64,000 nt of DNA from M3007 sp046329435 (GTDB taxonomy: Bacteria; Bacteroidota; Bacteroidia; Chitinophagales; Saprospiraceae). Position numbers and translations under genes: made by a program. Under the pieces are notes generated by a model. The model was not told the origin of the DNA. It ran no database searches and saw nothing but the letters and a program-made list of their open reading frames with translations. The stretch spans positions 124,001 to 188,000 of the forward strand of contig JAXLUR010000001.1 in the NCBI GenBank assembly GCA_046329435.1, written 5' to 3'. This document shows, one piece after another, positions 18,894-26,260 of the stretch; the stretch's first letter is position 1, and each line of letters starts with the position of its first letter.

Positions 18894-19010
18894 GGACAGG
18901 TTTTTATCGGACAGGATGAACAAGATTTACAGGATGAAGAAACAGTGGCGAAGCCGTAAAATTTTGTAAATCTTGTTCATCCTGTCCAACACTTTTTGTC
19001 CTGTTCATTA
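18894..19010 (+). repeat. Dispersed palindromic intergenic element, copy 1
   Basis: It contains a perfect 22-bp inverted repeat (18909-18930 with 18966-18987) and weaker outer arms (18891-18905 with about 18992-19009). Its first half aligns over about 44 bases with 40349-40392, sharing the exact 15-mer AACAAGATTTACAGG. It lies between ubiD and the sterol desaturase gene. This looks like a REP/MITE-like element; it could also act as a terminator for ubiD. Confidence 0.75.
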
Positions 19011-19040
19011 CATTTCATATTCCGTCTCTAATTTTGTCAC

Positions 19041-20324
19041 ATGGAACGTTACGGACAAGTTTTGCTCATCGCCATGCCCATCTTTCTGGGGCTGGTGTTT
19101 TTTGAAAAATGGTATGGCTGGCGCAAGGGGAAAGACACGCTTCGGACTATGGACATGATCTCGAGCCTCAGTTCGGGCATTACCAATGTGGTAAAAGACG
19201 TGCTCGGGCTCAGTGTGTCGATTCTGACGTACAGCTGGTTGCTCGGCAAAGTTGCCCTCTACCACATCGAATCCTCCTGGCTGACCTATCTGGTTGCGTT
19301 CATCGTGCTCGATTTTCAAGGCTACTGGGTGCATCGCTGGAGTCACGAGATCAACTTGTTCTGGAATAAACACGCCATTCACCATAGCAGCGAGGACTAC
19401 AACCTGGCTTGCGCCTTGCGGCAGAGCATATCCTCGTTTGTCAACCTCTTTACTTTTTTTCTGCTGCCCGCGGCCCTGCTCGGCGTGCCGGCCAATGTAA
19501 TCGCCGTGGTGGCGCCCATTCACCTGTTTATGCAGTTCTGGTACCATACCCAGCACATCGGCAAAATGGGTTTTCTGGAAAAAATCATCGTGACGCCCTC
19601 GCATCATCGGGTGCACCATGCCCTCAATCCCGAGTACATGGACCGGAATCACTCGCAGATTTTTATCATTTGGGATAAATTGTTTGGCACTTTTCAGGAA
19701 GAGCTGCCCGAGGTGCCGCCGGTGTACGGTATCACCCGTCCGGCACACACCTGGAATCCTGTCAAGATCAATTTCCAACACCTGTGGCTGCTCTTTAAAG
19801 ATGCCTGGCGCGCCCGCAGTTGGCGGGACAAATTGCGCATCTGGTGGATGCCTACGGGCTGGCGCCCGGCCGATGTGGCCGCCCGTTTTCCCGTCGGCAA
19901 GATTGACGATATCTACCATTTTGAAAAATACGAACCCCGGCATTCTGCGCGTATGCAGGTCTGGGTGTGGGCACAGTTTGTGTTCACCATGCTGATGGTG
20001 TTCCATTTTTTCGCCAATCTGGGGCCGATTGGCTCTCCAGGCATCTTCTGGTATGGCGCGTTTGTCTTTCTTAGCGTGTACAGTTACGCCGAGCTAATGG
20101 ACCGCAACCCCGCCGCCCTGGCCTGGGAAACACTGAAGAACGGCGTTGGCATCTTCTGGATCGTGCGTACGGGCGACTGGTTCGGCCTGAATTCCTGGTG
20201 GTCGGGTGCGTCCATGCTGTTGTTGGTTTGGTTTCTGGCGGCTACTGCAATAACAGCCTGGCTGGTATGGACGGAAATTTTGCCCGATGCGCGGAACCAA
20301 AACGGGCTGAAATGGAGTTTGTAG
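19041..20324 (+). CDS. Sterol desaturase/fatty acid hydroxylase superfamily protein
   Basis: 427 residues, integral membrane. The three histidine boxes of the di-iron superfamily are present: HRWSH (98-102), HAIHH (111-115), and HHRVHH in TPSHHRVHHALN (about 190). N-terminal helices precede the catalytic part, and three more hydrophobic helices form the C-terminus after about residue 310, a Bacteroidota-type extension. The enzyme would hydroxylate or desaturate a lipid such as a fatty acid, sphingoid base or carotenoid; the substrate is unknown. It is a single gene, followed by the tRNA. Confidence 0.85.
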   Translation: MERYGQVLLIAMPIFLGLVFFEKWYGWRKGKDTLRTMDMISSLSSGITNVVKDVLGLSVSILTYSWLLGKVALYHIESSWLTYLVAFIVLDFQGYWVHRWSHEINLFWNKHAIHHSSEDYNLACALRQSISSFVNLFTFFLLPAALLGVPANVIAVVAPIHLFMQFWYHTQHIGKMGFLEKIIVTPSHHRVHHALNPEYMDRNHSQIFIIWDKLFGTFQEELPEVPPVYGITRPAHTWNPVKINFQHLWLLFKDAWRARSWRDKLRIWWMPTGWRPADVAARFPVGKIDDIYHFEKYEPRHSARMQVWVWAQFVFTMLMVFHFFANLGPIGSPGIFWYGAFVFLSVYSYAELMDRNPAALAWETLKNGVGIFWIVRTGDWFGLNSWWSGASMLLLVWFLAATAITAWLVWTEILPDARNQNGLKWSL

Positions 20325-20363
20325 GACGGAATCTGGTTTTTTGAAAAAAATTTGAAACAGGTA

Positions 20364-20396
20364 TTTGGAAATAAAAACGATCCACGCTTACCTTTG
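20364..20396 (+). promoter_or_regulatory. Likely promoter of tRNA-Glu
   Basis: TTTG at 20364-20367 and TACCTTTG at 20389-20396, 21 bases apart, match the Bacteroidota sigma-A consensus TTTG / TAnnTTTG. The tRNA begins 17 bases later. Confidence 0.55.
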
Positions 20397-20413
20397 CCCC
20401 GCTTTCGACAGAA

Positions 20414-20488
20414 GGCCCGTTCGTCTAGGGGTTAGGACGCATCCCTTTCACGGATGAAACACGGGTTCGATTCCCGTACGGGCTACCA
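20414..20488 (+). tRNA. tRNA-Glu (anticodon TTC), CCA encoded
   Basis: Cloverleaf seen by eye: acceptor GGCCCGT pairs with ACGGGCT (G-T at the first pair), D-arm with TCGTCTAGGGGTTAGGA, anticodon stem CATCC/GGATG with loop CTTTCAC and anticodon TTC at 20447-20449, and T-arm ACGGG-TTCGATT-CCCGT. Discriminator A is followed by an encoded CCA (20486-20488). A T-rich hairpin follows. Its 3' end is a common integration target, and the island-like genes begin directly downstream. Confidence 0.95.
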
Positions 20489-20502
20489 TCAAAATTCGGA
20501 TA

Positions 20503-20537
20503 AACCCTTGTAGGTCAATGACTTACGAGGGTTTTTT
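20503..20537 (+). terminator. Terminator of tRNA-Glu
   Basis: Stem 20503-20516 with 20520-20533, mostly paired with G-T wobbles, ending in a six-T run (20532-20537). Confidence 0.7.
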
Positions 20538-20926
20538 CTTTGGCGAAATGGCAAGCGGGGGGTAAAATGGGGGGTGAAATTGTGGTTGACTCAAACAGCA
20601 CTACCCGCCTATAACTGCCGGAAATCGTTCTTGGTGAAAATTTTCTTTATTGCACATGCGTGTGTGTACAGGTAGCGGCGGTCTTGATGCGAAGGGTGTT
20701 AGAGATGAACTACCACCCCCCGGGGCCTCTCATTTGCTCATCATGCGTAACAAATACGCACTCCTAGCTTCACTATGCAAATACGCCTGGTAGTATTTGA
20801 GGTAGCGCTTCGTCGGCTTGCCCCGGTAATGTGTTTTCCGGATTTGAGGTCTTCGTAGAGGGTAGGGTAGGAACGGTATCGGCCCATTGGCAAATACTTG
20901 GAATAGCCTAAATTCTTTGAGAAAAG
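20538..20926. other. Gene-free stretch beside tRNA-Glu, possible island boundary
   Basis: About 390 bases without a convincing gene. G runs (around 20557-20575) and short broken reading frames on both strands are seen, including a 78-codon minus-strand frame at 20730-20966 that resembles nothing recognisable and runs through the terminator below. The position right after a tRNA and before a run of defence-type genes fits the worn end of an integrated element whose integrase is lost, but no att duplicate of the tRNA 3' end was found elsewhere in the window. Confidence 0.4.
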
Positions 20927-20960
20927 ATGAGGCCGAATCTTTATGAAGATTCGGCCTCAT
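20927..20960 (-). terminator. Terminator of the HipA-like pair
   Basis: A perfect 15-bp stem (20927-20941 with 20946-20960) and 4-base loop. On the minus strand it is followed by a T-rich tail. It lies 30 bases past the stop of the last island gene. Confidence 0.88.
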
Positions 20961-20989
20961 AAACATTAAAAATTGACTAGCAATTTTTC

Positions 20990-21376
20990 CTATTGCGCAG
21001 ATTCCAAGGTAAACGGATTAGCAATAGTTCGACGACCAAAGCGCTTCAAAAGCACCACCACATTTTCTTTTTCTTGTGAAATGGAGCCTTTCATCTGACC
21101 CTTCCCAGGAATACGTTGTGCAAAAAATGGGTGAAGGGGAATTGATTTGTATTCTTGATTAATGTTAGGAAAATCTGGTAGAGGCTTGACTACTTCTTGA
21201 TGTTTGAATTCATTTTCGTAACGAAAATGCCAAATCCCGTTGTGCAAGGTCAAGCTACCAATCATAAGAGCATTGTAGCGAAGGATGAATTTTGCATCCA
21301 CATTTTGAGGTGTGAAAAACTCCTCCTGCTCTTCTGAGCGCCAGAAACTTGAAATAAATTTCCAGGTAAGTTTCAT
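20990..21376 (-). CDS. Stand-alone HipA N-terminal-domain protein (HipS-like)
   Basis: 128 residues resembling only the N-terminal subdomain 1 of HipA: LRYNALMIGSLTLHNGIWHF matches the 'kVyyng..vG.L....gg...F.Y' core, and YKSIPLHPFFAQRIPGKGQ matches the conserved 'L.PFF..L(I)P' end. In HipBST systems this subdomain is a separate antitoxin, HipS, that precedes the kinase HipT. Here it follows the kinase and overlaps it by four bases (ATGA), so the two are translationally coupled in reversed order. The gene is clearly more AT-rich than hsdM/hsdR. No DNA-binding HipB is seen. Confidence 0.72.
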   Translation of the reverse strand: MKLTWKFISSFWRSEEQEEFFTPQNVDAKFILRYNALMIGSLTLHNGIWHFRYENEFKHQEVVKPLPDFPNINQEYKSIPLHPFFAQRIPGKGQMKGSISQEKENVVVLLKRFGRRTIANPFTLESAQ

Positions 21377-22398
21377 ACAGGAGATTTTTTATTAATAACA
21401 GAAAGCAAAGTTGCAAATCGAATCTCTAAGGTTTTCTTCATAAGGGCAGCCCTTTCCTTACTAAATAGTCCCTTGAAGTCTGTGTCAATCAAAGTTTTAA
21501 ACGCAATAAGATTGTCGTTAGTAATTAGTTGGTGACAAAGGTGGTTGAATCTGCCATCAGTGTGATAAAGCAGTTCAATGAATCTGAAATGGTTAACTGA
21601 CTTCTCACCCTCCCATCGCATTTTGGGAACTGAATTCTTGGTGTATTTGGCTAAAAACAAATCTGCGCGAGCCGTATTTTTAGATAAATCCATAACTTTA
21701 GACTCTGATTCGTTCCAAAGTAACCCTCTCGCAGTGTCAAATATCGGTGAAAAAATAGGTTTAGTGCGACCTTTAATATTTGTCACAACACCCCAATTAT
21801 AAAAATGACGGTCATTGTTGCCAATAATTGCATCAAATATCAATAGTTTAACTAAATCTTGAAGAATTTGGGTAGCCTCTAATGGAAACGTAAACCTAAT
21901 GGCACGTTCGGCCTCCTGAAATGGGAATAGGTCACTTTCCATTTTTTTCTCCTCAACCTCCCGCATGAATTCAAAGCCGTCATCGAGCAAATATGTAGCA
22001 TAAATTTGAGCACCATGAACTAAACTTTCGTCTTTCTTCAAGAAATAACGGCTTAAAAAGCGAATTTGTTCATTTGCTATCCTTAATTCAGATGGCGCCA
22101 TTCGTAAGCCTGCCAGGCTTCCCATTTGATTTAGCAGGTGTTCTGTTATGCATTCATTTGGGTACCATTTTTCAGCGGATTTTGCCAAATAAGCTGGCCA
22201 AAATTTTCGATTTGCCTTATTGGCAAAACCATACCTATACCACTTTATAAATTCCTTAGGAGCATCACCTCCCATTGATATTTCATTTAATATGTAATAT
22301 TGGCATGGCCGAAGTTGAGGTATAAGGCCTTGCCATTTTGCCTTAAACCCTGTTTGGTTTTCTGACTTAACCTTATCTAATCGCACGCACTTTTGCAT
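21373..22398 (-). CDS. HipA-like serine/threonine kinase (HipT-like toxin candidate)
   Basis: 341 residues. The HipA C-terminal kinase core is clear: LLIFDAIIGNNDRHFYNWGV gives catalytic Asp196 and Asn201, and SPIFDTARGLLW carries the metal-binding Asp221 (DFG equivalent). SMGGDAPKEF near residue 41 may be the nucleotide-binding loop. The HipA N-terminal subdomain is missing from this chain and sits in the next gene. HipA kinases inactivate a translation target (GltX or TrpS in known cases) and cause growth arrest; the target here is unknown. It starts 16 bases after the hsdM stop, as if part of the restriction operon, yet its base composition is far more AT-rich, so it was probably acquired separately. 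Confidence 0.8.
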   Translation of the reverse strand: MQKCVRLDKVKSENQTGFKAKWQGLIPQLRPCQYYILNEISMGGDAPKEFIKWYRYGFANKANRKFWPAYLAKSAEKWYPNECITEHLLNQMGSLAGLRMAPSELRIANEQIRFLSRYFLKKDESLVHGAQIYATYLLDDGFEFMREVEEKKMESDLFPFQEAERAIRFTFPLEATQILQDLVKLLIFDAIIGNNDRHFYNWGVVTNIKGRTKPIFSPIFDTARGLLWNESESKVMDLSKNTARADLFLAKYTKNSVPKMRWEGEKSVNHFRFIELLYHTDGRFNHLCHQLITNDNLIAFKTLIDTDFKGLFSKERAALMKKTLEIRFATLLSVINKKSPV

Positions 22399-22414
22399 AT
22401 TGAATGTGTTGAAA

Positions 22415-23896
22415 TTAAAATCCTTTCATCCTCCCCACCAACCCCATCAATTCCCCCAAATCCCTCTCAATCCGCGCAATCAACACCGCCGGCTCCTCCA
22501 AAATCTCTTCCTGCACCGCGTTCGGGTGTTTGATGTCGAGATCGTAGCCGCGCGCGGCGATGTCGGCGATGGGTACGCGCCAGGCGTATTCGTTTTCTTC
22601 CCGGTGGTGCCACCACGCGCGCAGCAGGTCGAAGTCTTTGTCCTGCATGGGTTTGGTTTTGGAGTAGCCTTTCAGGCCCTCGGGCAGCGGGTTTTGGAAG
22701 TACCACACTTCTTTGGTGGGTTCGCCCTTGGTGAAAAACAGCAGGTTGGTTTTAACGCTGGCGTAGGGTTTGAACACCGAATTGTCGAGCCGGACAATCG
22801 TGTGCAGGTTGCATTCTTCGAGGAGTTTTTGCCGGATGCGGCTTTTGACGCCTTCGCCGGAAAGCGAGCCGTCGGGCAGCACGATGCCGGCGCGCCCGCC
22901 GTTGCGCAGCAGTTCGATGATGAGCACGAGAAAGAGGTCGGCGGTTTCTTTGGTGCGGTAGGCCGTGGAAAAATTGCTGTTGGTGGATTGGTCCACGGTG
23001 CCGCCGAACGGCGGATTGGCGACGATGCAATGCACCCGGTCTTCCATCGTGTAGGAGCTCAGCGGACGGGAAAAGGCGTCGTCTTTGACGATGAGCGGCC
23101 GGGTGAGCAGGTGGAGCCGCAGGTTGATGGATGCCAGGGCGTACGGCAGCGTTTTCCATTCGATGCCGCGCAGGTACTCTTCGAGGGCGAGTTCCTGTTC
23201 GGTGGTCAGGTCTTGCCGGCGCAAGTGCTCCACGGCCGACACTAAAAAGCCGCCGGTGCCGCAAGCGGGGTCGAGCACGATTTCTCCGACGGTGGGGTTG
23301 ACTTGCTCCACGATCAGATTCGTCAGCGGGCGCGGGGTGTAGAATTCGCCGTAGCTGCCGGCGCTTTGGAGTTCGCGCAGCATGCCTTCGTAAATGTCGT
23401 TGAAGAGGTGCCGTTCTGCCTGGTTGTTAAAGTCGATCTGGTTGAGCAGGTTGATGACCTTTGCGAGCACCACGCCGTTTTTCATGTAGTTGTTCACGTC
23501 GGTGAACAGCGTGCGCAGCGTTTCGGCGATGCTGCGCGCTACCTCATCGGGTTGGTCAGCCGTGCGCAGGCGACGTAGGGTAGGGAATAGCTCGTTGTCG
23601 ATGAAGGTGATGAGGTCAGCCCCAGTGAGTTTTTCTTTGTCGCTGGCTTCGGCCCAAGTACGCCAGCGCAGCGGCTCCGGGATGGGTGAGGTGTAGCCGT
23701 CGAGGTCGAGTTCGTATTCGGCTTCGTTGGCGTCCAAGAGTTTCAGGAAGATGAGCCAGGACAGTTGCTCCAGGCGCTGCCCGTCGCCGTTGACGCCCGC
23801 ATCTTCGCGCATGACGTTGCGAATGCTCGAAATGATGGAGCCTATGTTTTTAGCCCCGTTGCCGTTGGCCGGTTTTTCAGTTGCTTGCTTTGCCAT
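22415..23896 (-). CDS. hsdM: Type I restriction-modification DNA methylase subunit HsdM
   Basis: 493 residues from MAKQATEKPANG (the ATG at 23896; an upstream frame extension is unlikely because it would overlap vapC). An N-terminal helical domain (about 15-160) is followed by the N6-adenine methylase: motif I DPACGTGGFL (209-218) and motif IV NPPF (294-297), with SYGEFYTPRPLTNLIV in between. It methylates adenine in the site set by HsdS. Its gene lies 4 bases after vapC and 16 bases before the kinase gene, within one tightly packed minus-strand train. Confidence 0.95.
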   Translation of the reverse strand: MAKQATEKPANGNGAKNIGSIISSIRNVMREDAGVNGDGQRLEQLSWLIFLKLLDANEAEYELDLDGYTSPIPEPLRWRTWAEASDKEKLTGADLITFIDNELFPTLRRLRTADQPDEVARSIAETLRTLFTDVNNYMKNGVVLAKVINLLNQIDFNNQAERHLFNDIYEGMLRELQSAGSYGEFYTPRPLTNLIVEQVNPTVGEIVLDPACGTGGFLVSAVEHLRRQDLTTEQELALEEYLRGIEWKTLPYALASINLRLHLLTRPLIVKDDAFSRPLSSYTMEDRVHCIVANPPFGGTVDQSTNSNFSTAYRTKETADLFLVLIIELLRNGGRAGIVLPDGSLSGEGVKSRIRQKLLEECNLHTIVRLDNSVFKPYASVKTNLLFFTKGEPTKEVWYFQNPLPEGLKGYSKTKPMQDKDFDLLRAWWHHREENEYAWRVPIADIAARGYDLDIKHPNAVQEEILEEPAVLIARIERDLGELMGLVGRMKGF

Positions 23897-23900
23897 GGGT

Positions 23901-24272
23901 TCAGAGGGTGTAATGCACAAAATTCAGTTCGTCTATTCGGGAAAAAACGCCGTCTGCAGAAAGCAGGGCCAGGTTGAGATGCAGGGCGGTTGCCGCGATA
24001 ATGGCATCGGGCAGTTTCAAATTGTGCCGTTGCCGGATCGCGATGGCCTTTTCCTTGATGTCCGCATTGATGTCGATGAGGAGGCAGTCATTCAGGAAAC
24101 TCTTGATCCGCTCCTGCTCTTGCGGCGTAATACCCGGATAGCCCAACAGCTCCATCTCAGTGATGGCGGAAATGTAAACCTCCTGTTGGTCCAGCATGGC
24201 TGCCAGCACCCGGTCGCCACCGAGCAGGTACAGCGCGATATTGGTGTCGAGAAGCAGTTTAGTTCCATTCAT
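23901..24272 (-). CDS. vapC: PIN-domain ribonuclease toxin (VapC-like)
   Basis: 123 residues with the PIN acidic residues: DTNIALYLL (Asp9), TEMELLGYPG (Glu41), KLPDAIIAATA (Asp89) and the fourth in LLSADGVF (Asp107). VapC toxins cut specific tRNA or rRNA sites and are held by a VapB antitoxin. The start codon overlaps the end of the small upstream gene by 14 bases, the usual antitoxin-toxin arrangement. It is inserted between hsdS and hsdM with 4 bases to hsdM. Confidence 0.9.
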   Translation of the reverse strand: MNGTKLLLDTNIALYLLGGDRVLAAMLDQQEVYISAITEMELLGYPGITPQEQERIKSFLNDCLLIDINADIKEKAIAIRQRHNLKLPDAIIAATALHLNLALLSADGVFSRIDELNFVHYTL

Positions 24273-24423
24273 CGCGGACGCGCTTTTGATAAAGCAAGGG
24301 GTCTTCTCGCAGGGTCAGCACGCCGCAGTGTTTGCTTGCCCGCAACAGTTTTCCGGCGGGCAACCGTTCGAGCGCTTTGCGGATTTCTTCTGCGCTCATG
24401 TTTCTGGAAATGGTGATGGACAT
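24259..24423 (-). CDS. vapB: VapB-like antitoxin (small)
   Basis: 54 residues, MSITISRNMSAEEIRK to RDEWN. It is short and hydrophilic, with a helical segment EEIRKALERLPAGKLLRA. The ATG at 24423 follows the hsdS stop by about 30 bases; a longer upstream frame would run into hsdS and is rejected. It overlaps the vapC start by 14 bases. DNA-binding and toxin-neutralising roles are inferred from position and size; its fold family (AbrB or Phd type) cannot be fixed by eye. Confidence 0.7.
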   Translation of the reverse strand: MSITISRNMSAEEIRKALERLPAGKLLRASKHCGVLTLREDPLLYQKRVRDEWN

Positions 24424-24454
24424 ATTTTTTTGATTTTGACAGTACAAGTTACGG

Positions 24455-25807
24455 TTAAACGAAGACAACCCTGTTTCCGTTCGCCTTACGAAGCATTTCA
24501 AATTTGAAGATTTGCTGCATTTCGCTTTGCCAGAGACTCGAAAGCCTAACATCAACTTTTTCCAATCCGACGCTAAAATTTTGCGACTGGTTGAATTGCT
24601 GGTTCACACATTTGAGAATTAGATTTTGAATGGACAAAGCCGGCAATGGGATTATCAAATTTGATAATTCGGTGCTATTGATGTTATTAACTCCAACAGT
24701 TGTTCGTAACGGCCCCTCAATTTGCTTTCGCAGCATCGTTGACTCGAAAACAAGGTTGACAAACGCTGGATTTATTTTTGACGAGAAAAGTCGAAGCCTG
24801 ATAAGATACCCTGCAAAGCAGAAGCCAACGAATTTTGCACTTGCTCTCGCCATCTTTCCAACTAATTCGCGGCTACCATTCGACCTGATTACCAATAAGT
24901 CATCTTCTGCAAGACTAAGGTCAAGTATTTCAGTCGCCGTTAAGTCAGTAAATTTCAAATCATCGTCATTCATTACTCCCGTTACAACATTCGGTATTCT
25001 CAGAACTTTTGCATTTTGGCTGCTATCATAATTGCAAGGTTTTGAGGTTCCATATTTTAGGTCGACTAAGATCTCCCCCAACCTACACCACACCCACCCC
25101 TCCGGCAATTCAAACGGCATTTCCGCTTCGGTGACAGGTGGCAGCGGCTTGTCCGGCTTTTTGCCTTGCTCCCTGGCGCGGCGTTCTTTTTCGGCGCGGA
25201 TGTCGGCGAGCAGTTCGGCCCCGGTCTTTTCGCCGGGTGGCAGGGTGTTGTCCACTAATTTGCCCTGAATGGCTTGCTGCAAGATGCTTTGGCGCAAGCG
25301 CTTCACGTCTGCTTGCAGGCGGGCGAGGGTGGCGTTGGCCTGGGTGTGGAGGGTGGAAAGTTCATTTAGGCGTTCAACGATTTGATTTTGAACATCCAAT
25401 GGCGGGAATATTACTTCAACTGTTTTTACCTTTTCAACTGACATACTGACATTGGCCGTGCCAGTCATCAAAGGAATAAACAGGGCGTCCTTAAGCGCTG
25501 ATAAATACCAATGCAAATATTTGGGACTAACCTTTTTCTTGTCTTTGGGGATGCAGGCACAAAGGATGTTTCCCAATGCGAATTTTCCCTCCTGATAGTG
25601 GACATAGTTTAGAGTAGCACTTCCATGTCCAGTTGAAGAAATCAAAGGAACGCAAATGGCTTCACAATCAAATTGGTACTCGTTATGTGAAAGTCGGTTT
25701 TGCCCTGTTGTGACTAATGGATAGCATCCTTGGACTGCTTTCGAAATACCAATATTCCCTTTGACGACTTCGCAGATCTCGCCTAACCGCAGTTTTTGGA
25801 TTTTCAT
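24455..25807 (-). CDS. hsdS: Type I restriction-modification specificity subunit HsdS
   Basis: 450 residues with two target-recognition domains. TRD1 spans about 1-145, followed by a long central helix (about 145-215: LNELSTLHTQANATLARLQA, RLRQSILQQAIQGKL) and the spacer KKPDKPLPPVTEAEMPFELP; TRD2 spans about 235-400, starting PEGWVWCRLGEI, with a shorter C-terminal helix. Both TRD-coding blocks are visibly AT-rich while the central helix is GC-rich like hsdM/hsdR, the pattern left by TRD replacement. The C-terminal conserved helix looks shortened. It determines the split recognition site; the site itself cannot be predicted. Confidence 0.93.
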   Translation of the reverse strand: MKIQKLRLGEICEVVKGNIGISKAVQGCYPLVTTGQNRLSHNEYQFDCEAICVPLISSTGHGSATLNYVHYQEGKFALGNILCACIPKDKKKVSPKYLHWYLSALKDALFIPLMTGTANVSMSVEKVKTVEVIFPPLDVQNQIVERLNELSTLHTQANATLARLQADVKRLRQSILQQAIQGKLVDNTLPPGEKTGAELLADIRAEKERRAREQGKKPDKPLPPVTEAEMPFELPEGWVWCRLGEILVDLKYGTSKPCNYDSSQNAKVLRIPNVVTGVMNDDDLKFTDLTATEILDLSLAEDDLLVIRSNGSRELVGKMARASAKFVGFCFAGYLIRLRLFSSKINPAFVNLVFESTMLRKQIEGPLRTTVGVNNINSTELSNLIIPLPALSIQNLILKCVNQQFNQSQNFSVGLEKVDVRLSSLWQSEMQQIFKFEMLRKANGNRVVFV

Positions 25808-25824
25808 TATCTAAGATGAAAGTT

Positions 25825-25917
25825 TTACAGTCGTTCATCCACACCCTGGGTGAATGCCTCGATGCCTTCTATGGCCGTCCGGATGTCAGACAAGTATTTC
25901 CTGGCTTGTTCCGTCAT
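25825..25917 (-). pseudogene. HEPN-domain toxin remnant (30 codons)
   Basis: ATG to TAA encodes MTEQARKYLSDIRTAIEGIE and ten more residues ending GVDERL, the typical start of a HEPN (DUF86) toxin. Such toxins run to about 110 residues and carry the RX4-6H RNase motif near the middle; here the frame stops just before hsdS. Its start overlaps the end of the MNT gene by 32 bases, as in intact MNT-HEPN pairs. Truncation by the neighbouring hsdS segment is the simplest explanation. Confidence 0.65.
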
Positions 25918-26230
25918 AGAGGAGGACTTTGGTACTGTTGATTTGGCGCAGGAGGAAGGGGTTTTGCACCGCCGTGTCGGTCAGCAGATCGACGGGGCGA
26001 CCGAACAGGCTTTCCAGTTCGTTCCAGAGCCGGAGCAGGTTTTCGCCGCGTTCGAGGGGTGGTAGCGAAGCTGCCATTTCGACGTAAAAATCAAGGTCGC
26101 TGGCGTGTTTCTGGTCGAACCTTTCGGTGAGTGCCGATCCGAAAAGATACAGGCCGCGCACGGCATTGGCCCGGCAGATGGCGGCCAGCCGGCTTTGTGT
26201 GGCGTGGGTAAGTGGAAGGAAAGTATTCAT
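25886..26230 (-). CDS. MNT-type nucleotidyltransferase (antitoxin of a HEPN/MNT pair)
   Basis: 114 residues from the ATG giving MNTFLPLTHA; an ATG four codons upstream is also possible. Minimal nucleotidyltransferase signature: LYLFGSALTERF (GS at 31-32) then SDLDFYVEM (Asp45, Asp47). In working HEPN-MNT modules the MNT protein AMPylates and silences the HEPN RNase. Its toxin partner here is cut to 30 codons, so this protein may now be an orphan. It lies 30 bases after hsdR. Confidence 0.85.
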   Translation of the reverse strand: MNTFLPLTHATQSRLAAICRANAVRGLYLFGSALTERFDQKHASDLDFYVEMAASLPPLERGENLLRLWNELESLFGRPVDLLTDTAVQNPFLLRQINSTKVLLYDGTSQEILV

Positions 26231-26260
26231 CGGTAGCGACAAAATTAAGGAAAAACGGGC

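Noticed and set aside
20730..20966. 78-codon minus-strand frame beside tRNA-Glu
   Set aside because: No recognisable family, and it runs through the HipA terminator hairpin.
24259..24555. 98-residue version of the VapB gene
   Set aside because: The extra N-terminal part lies in the end of hsdS; the shorter start at 24423 fits antitoxin size.
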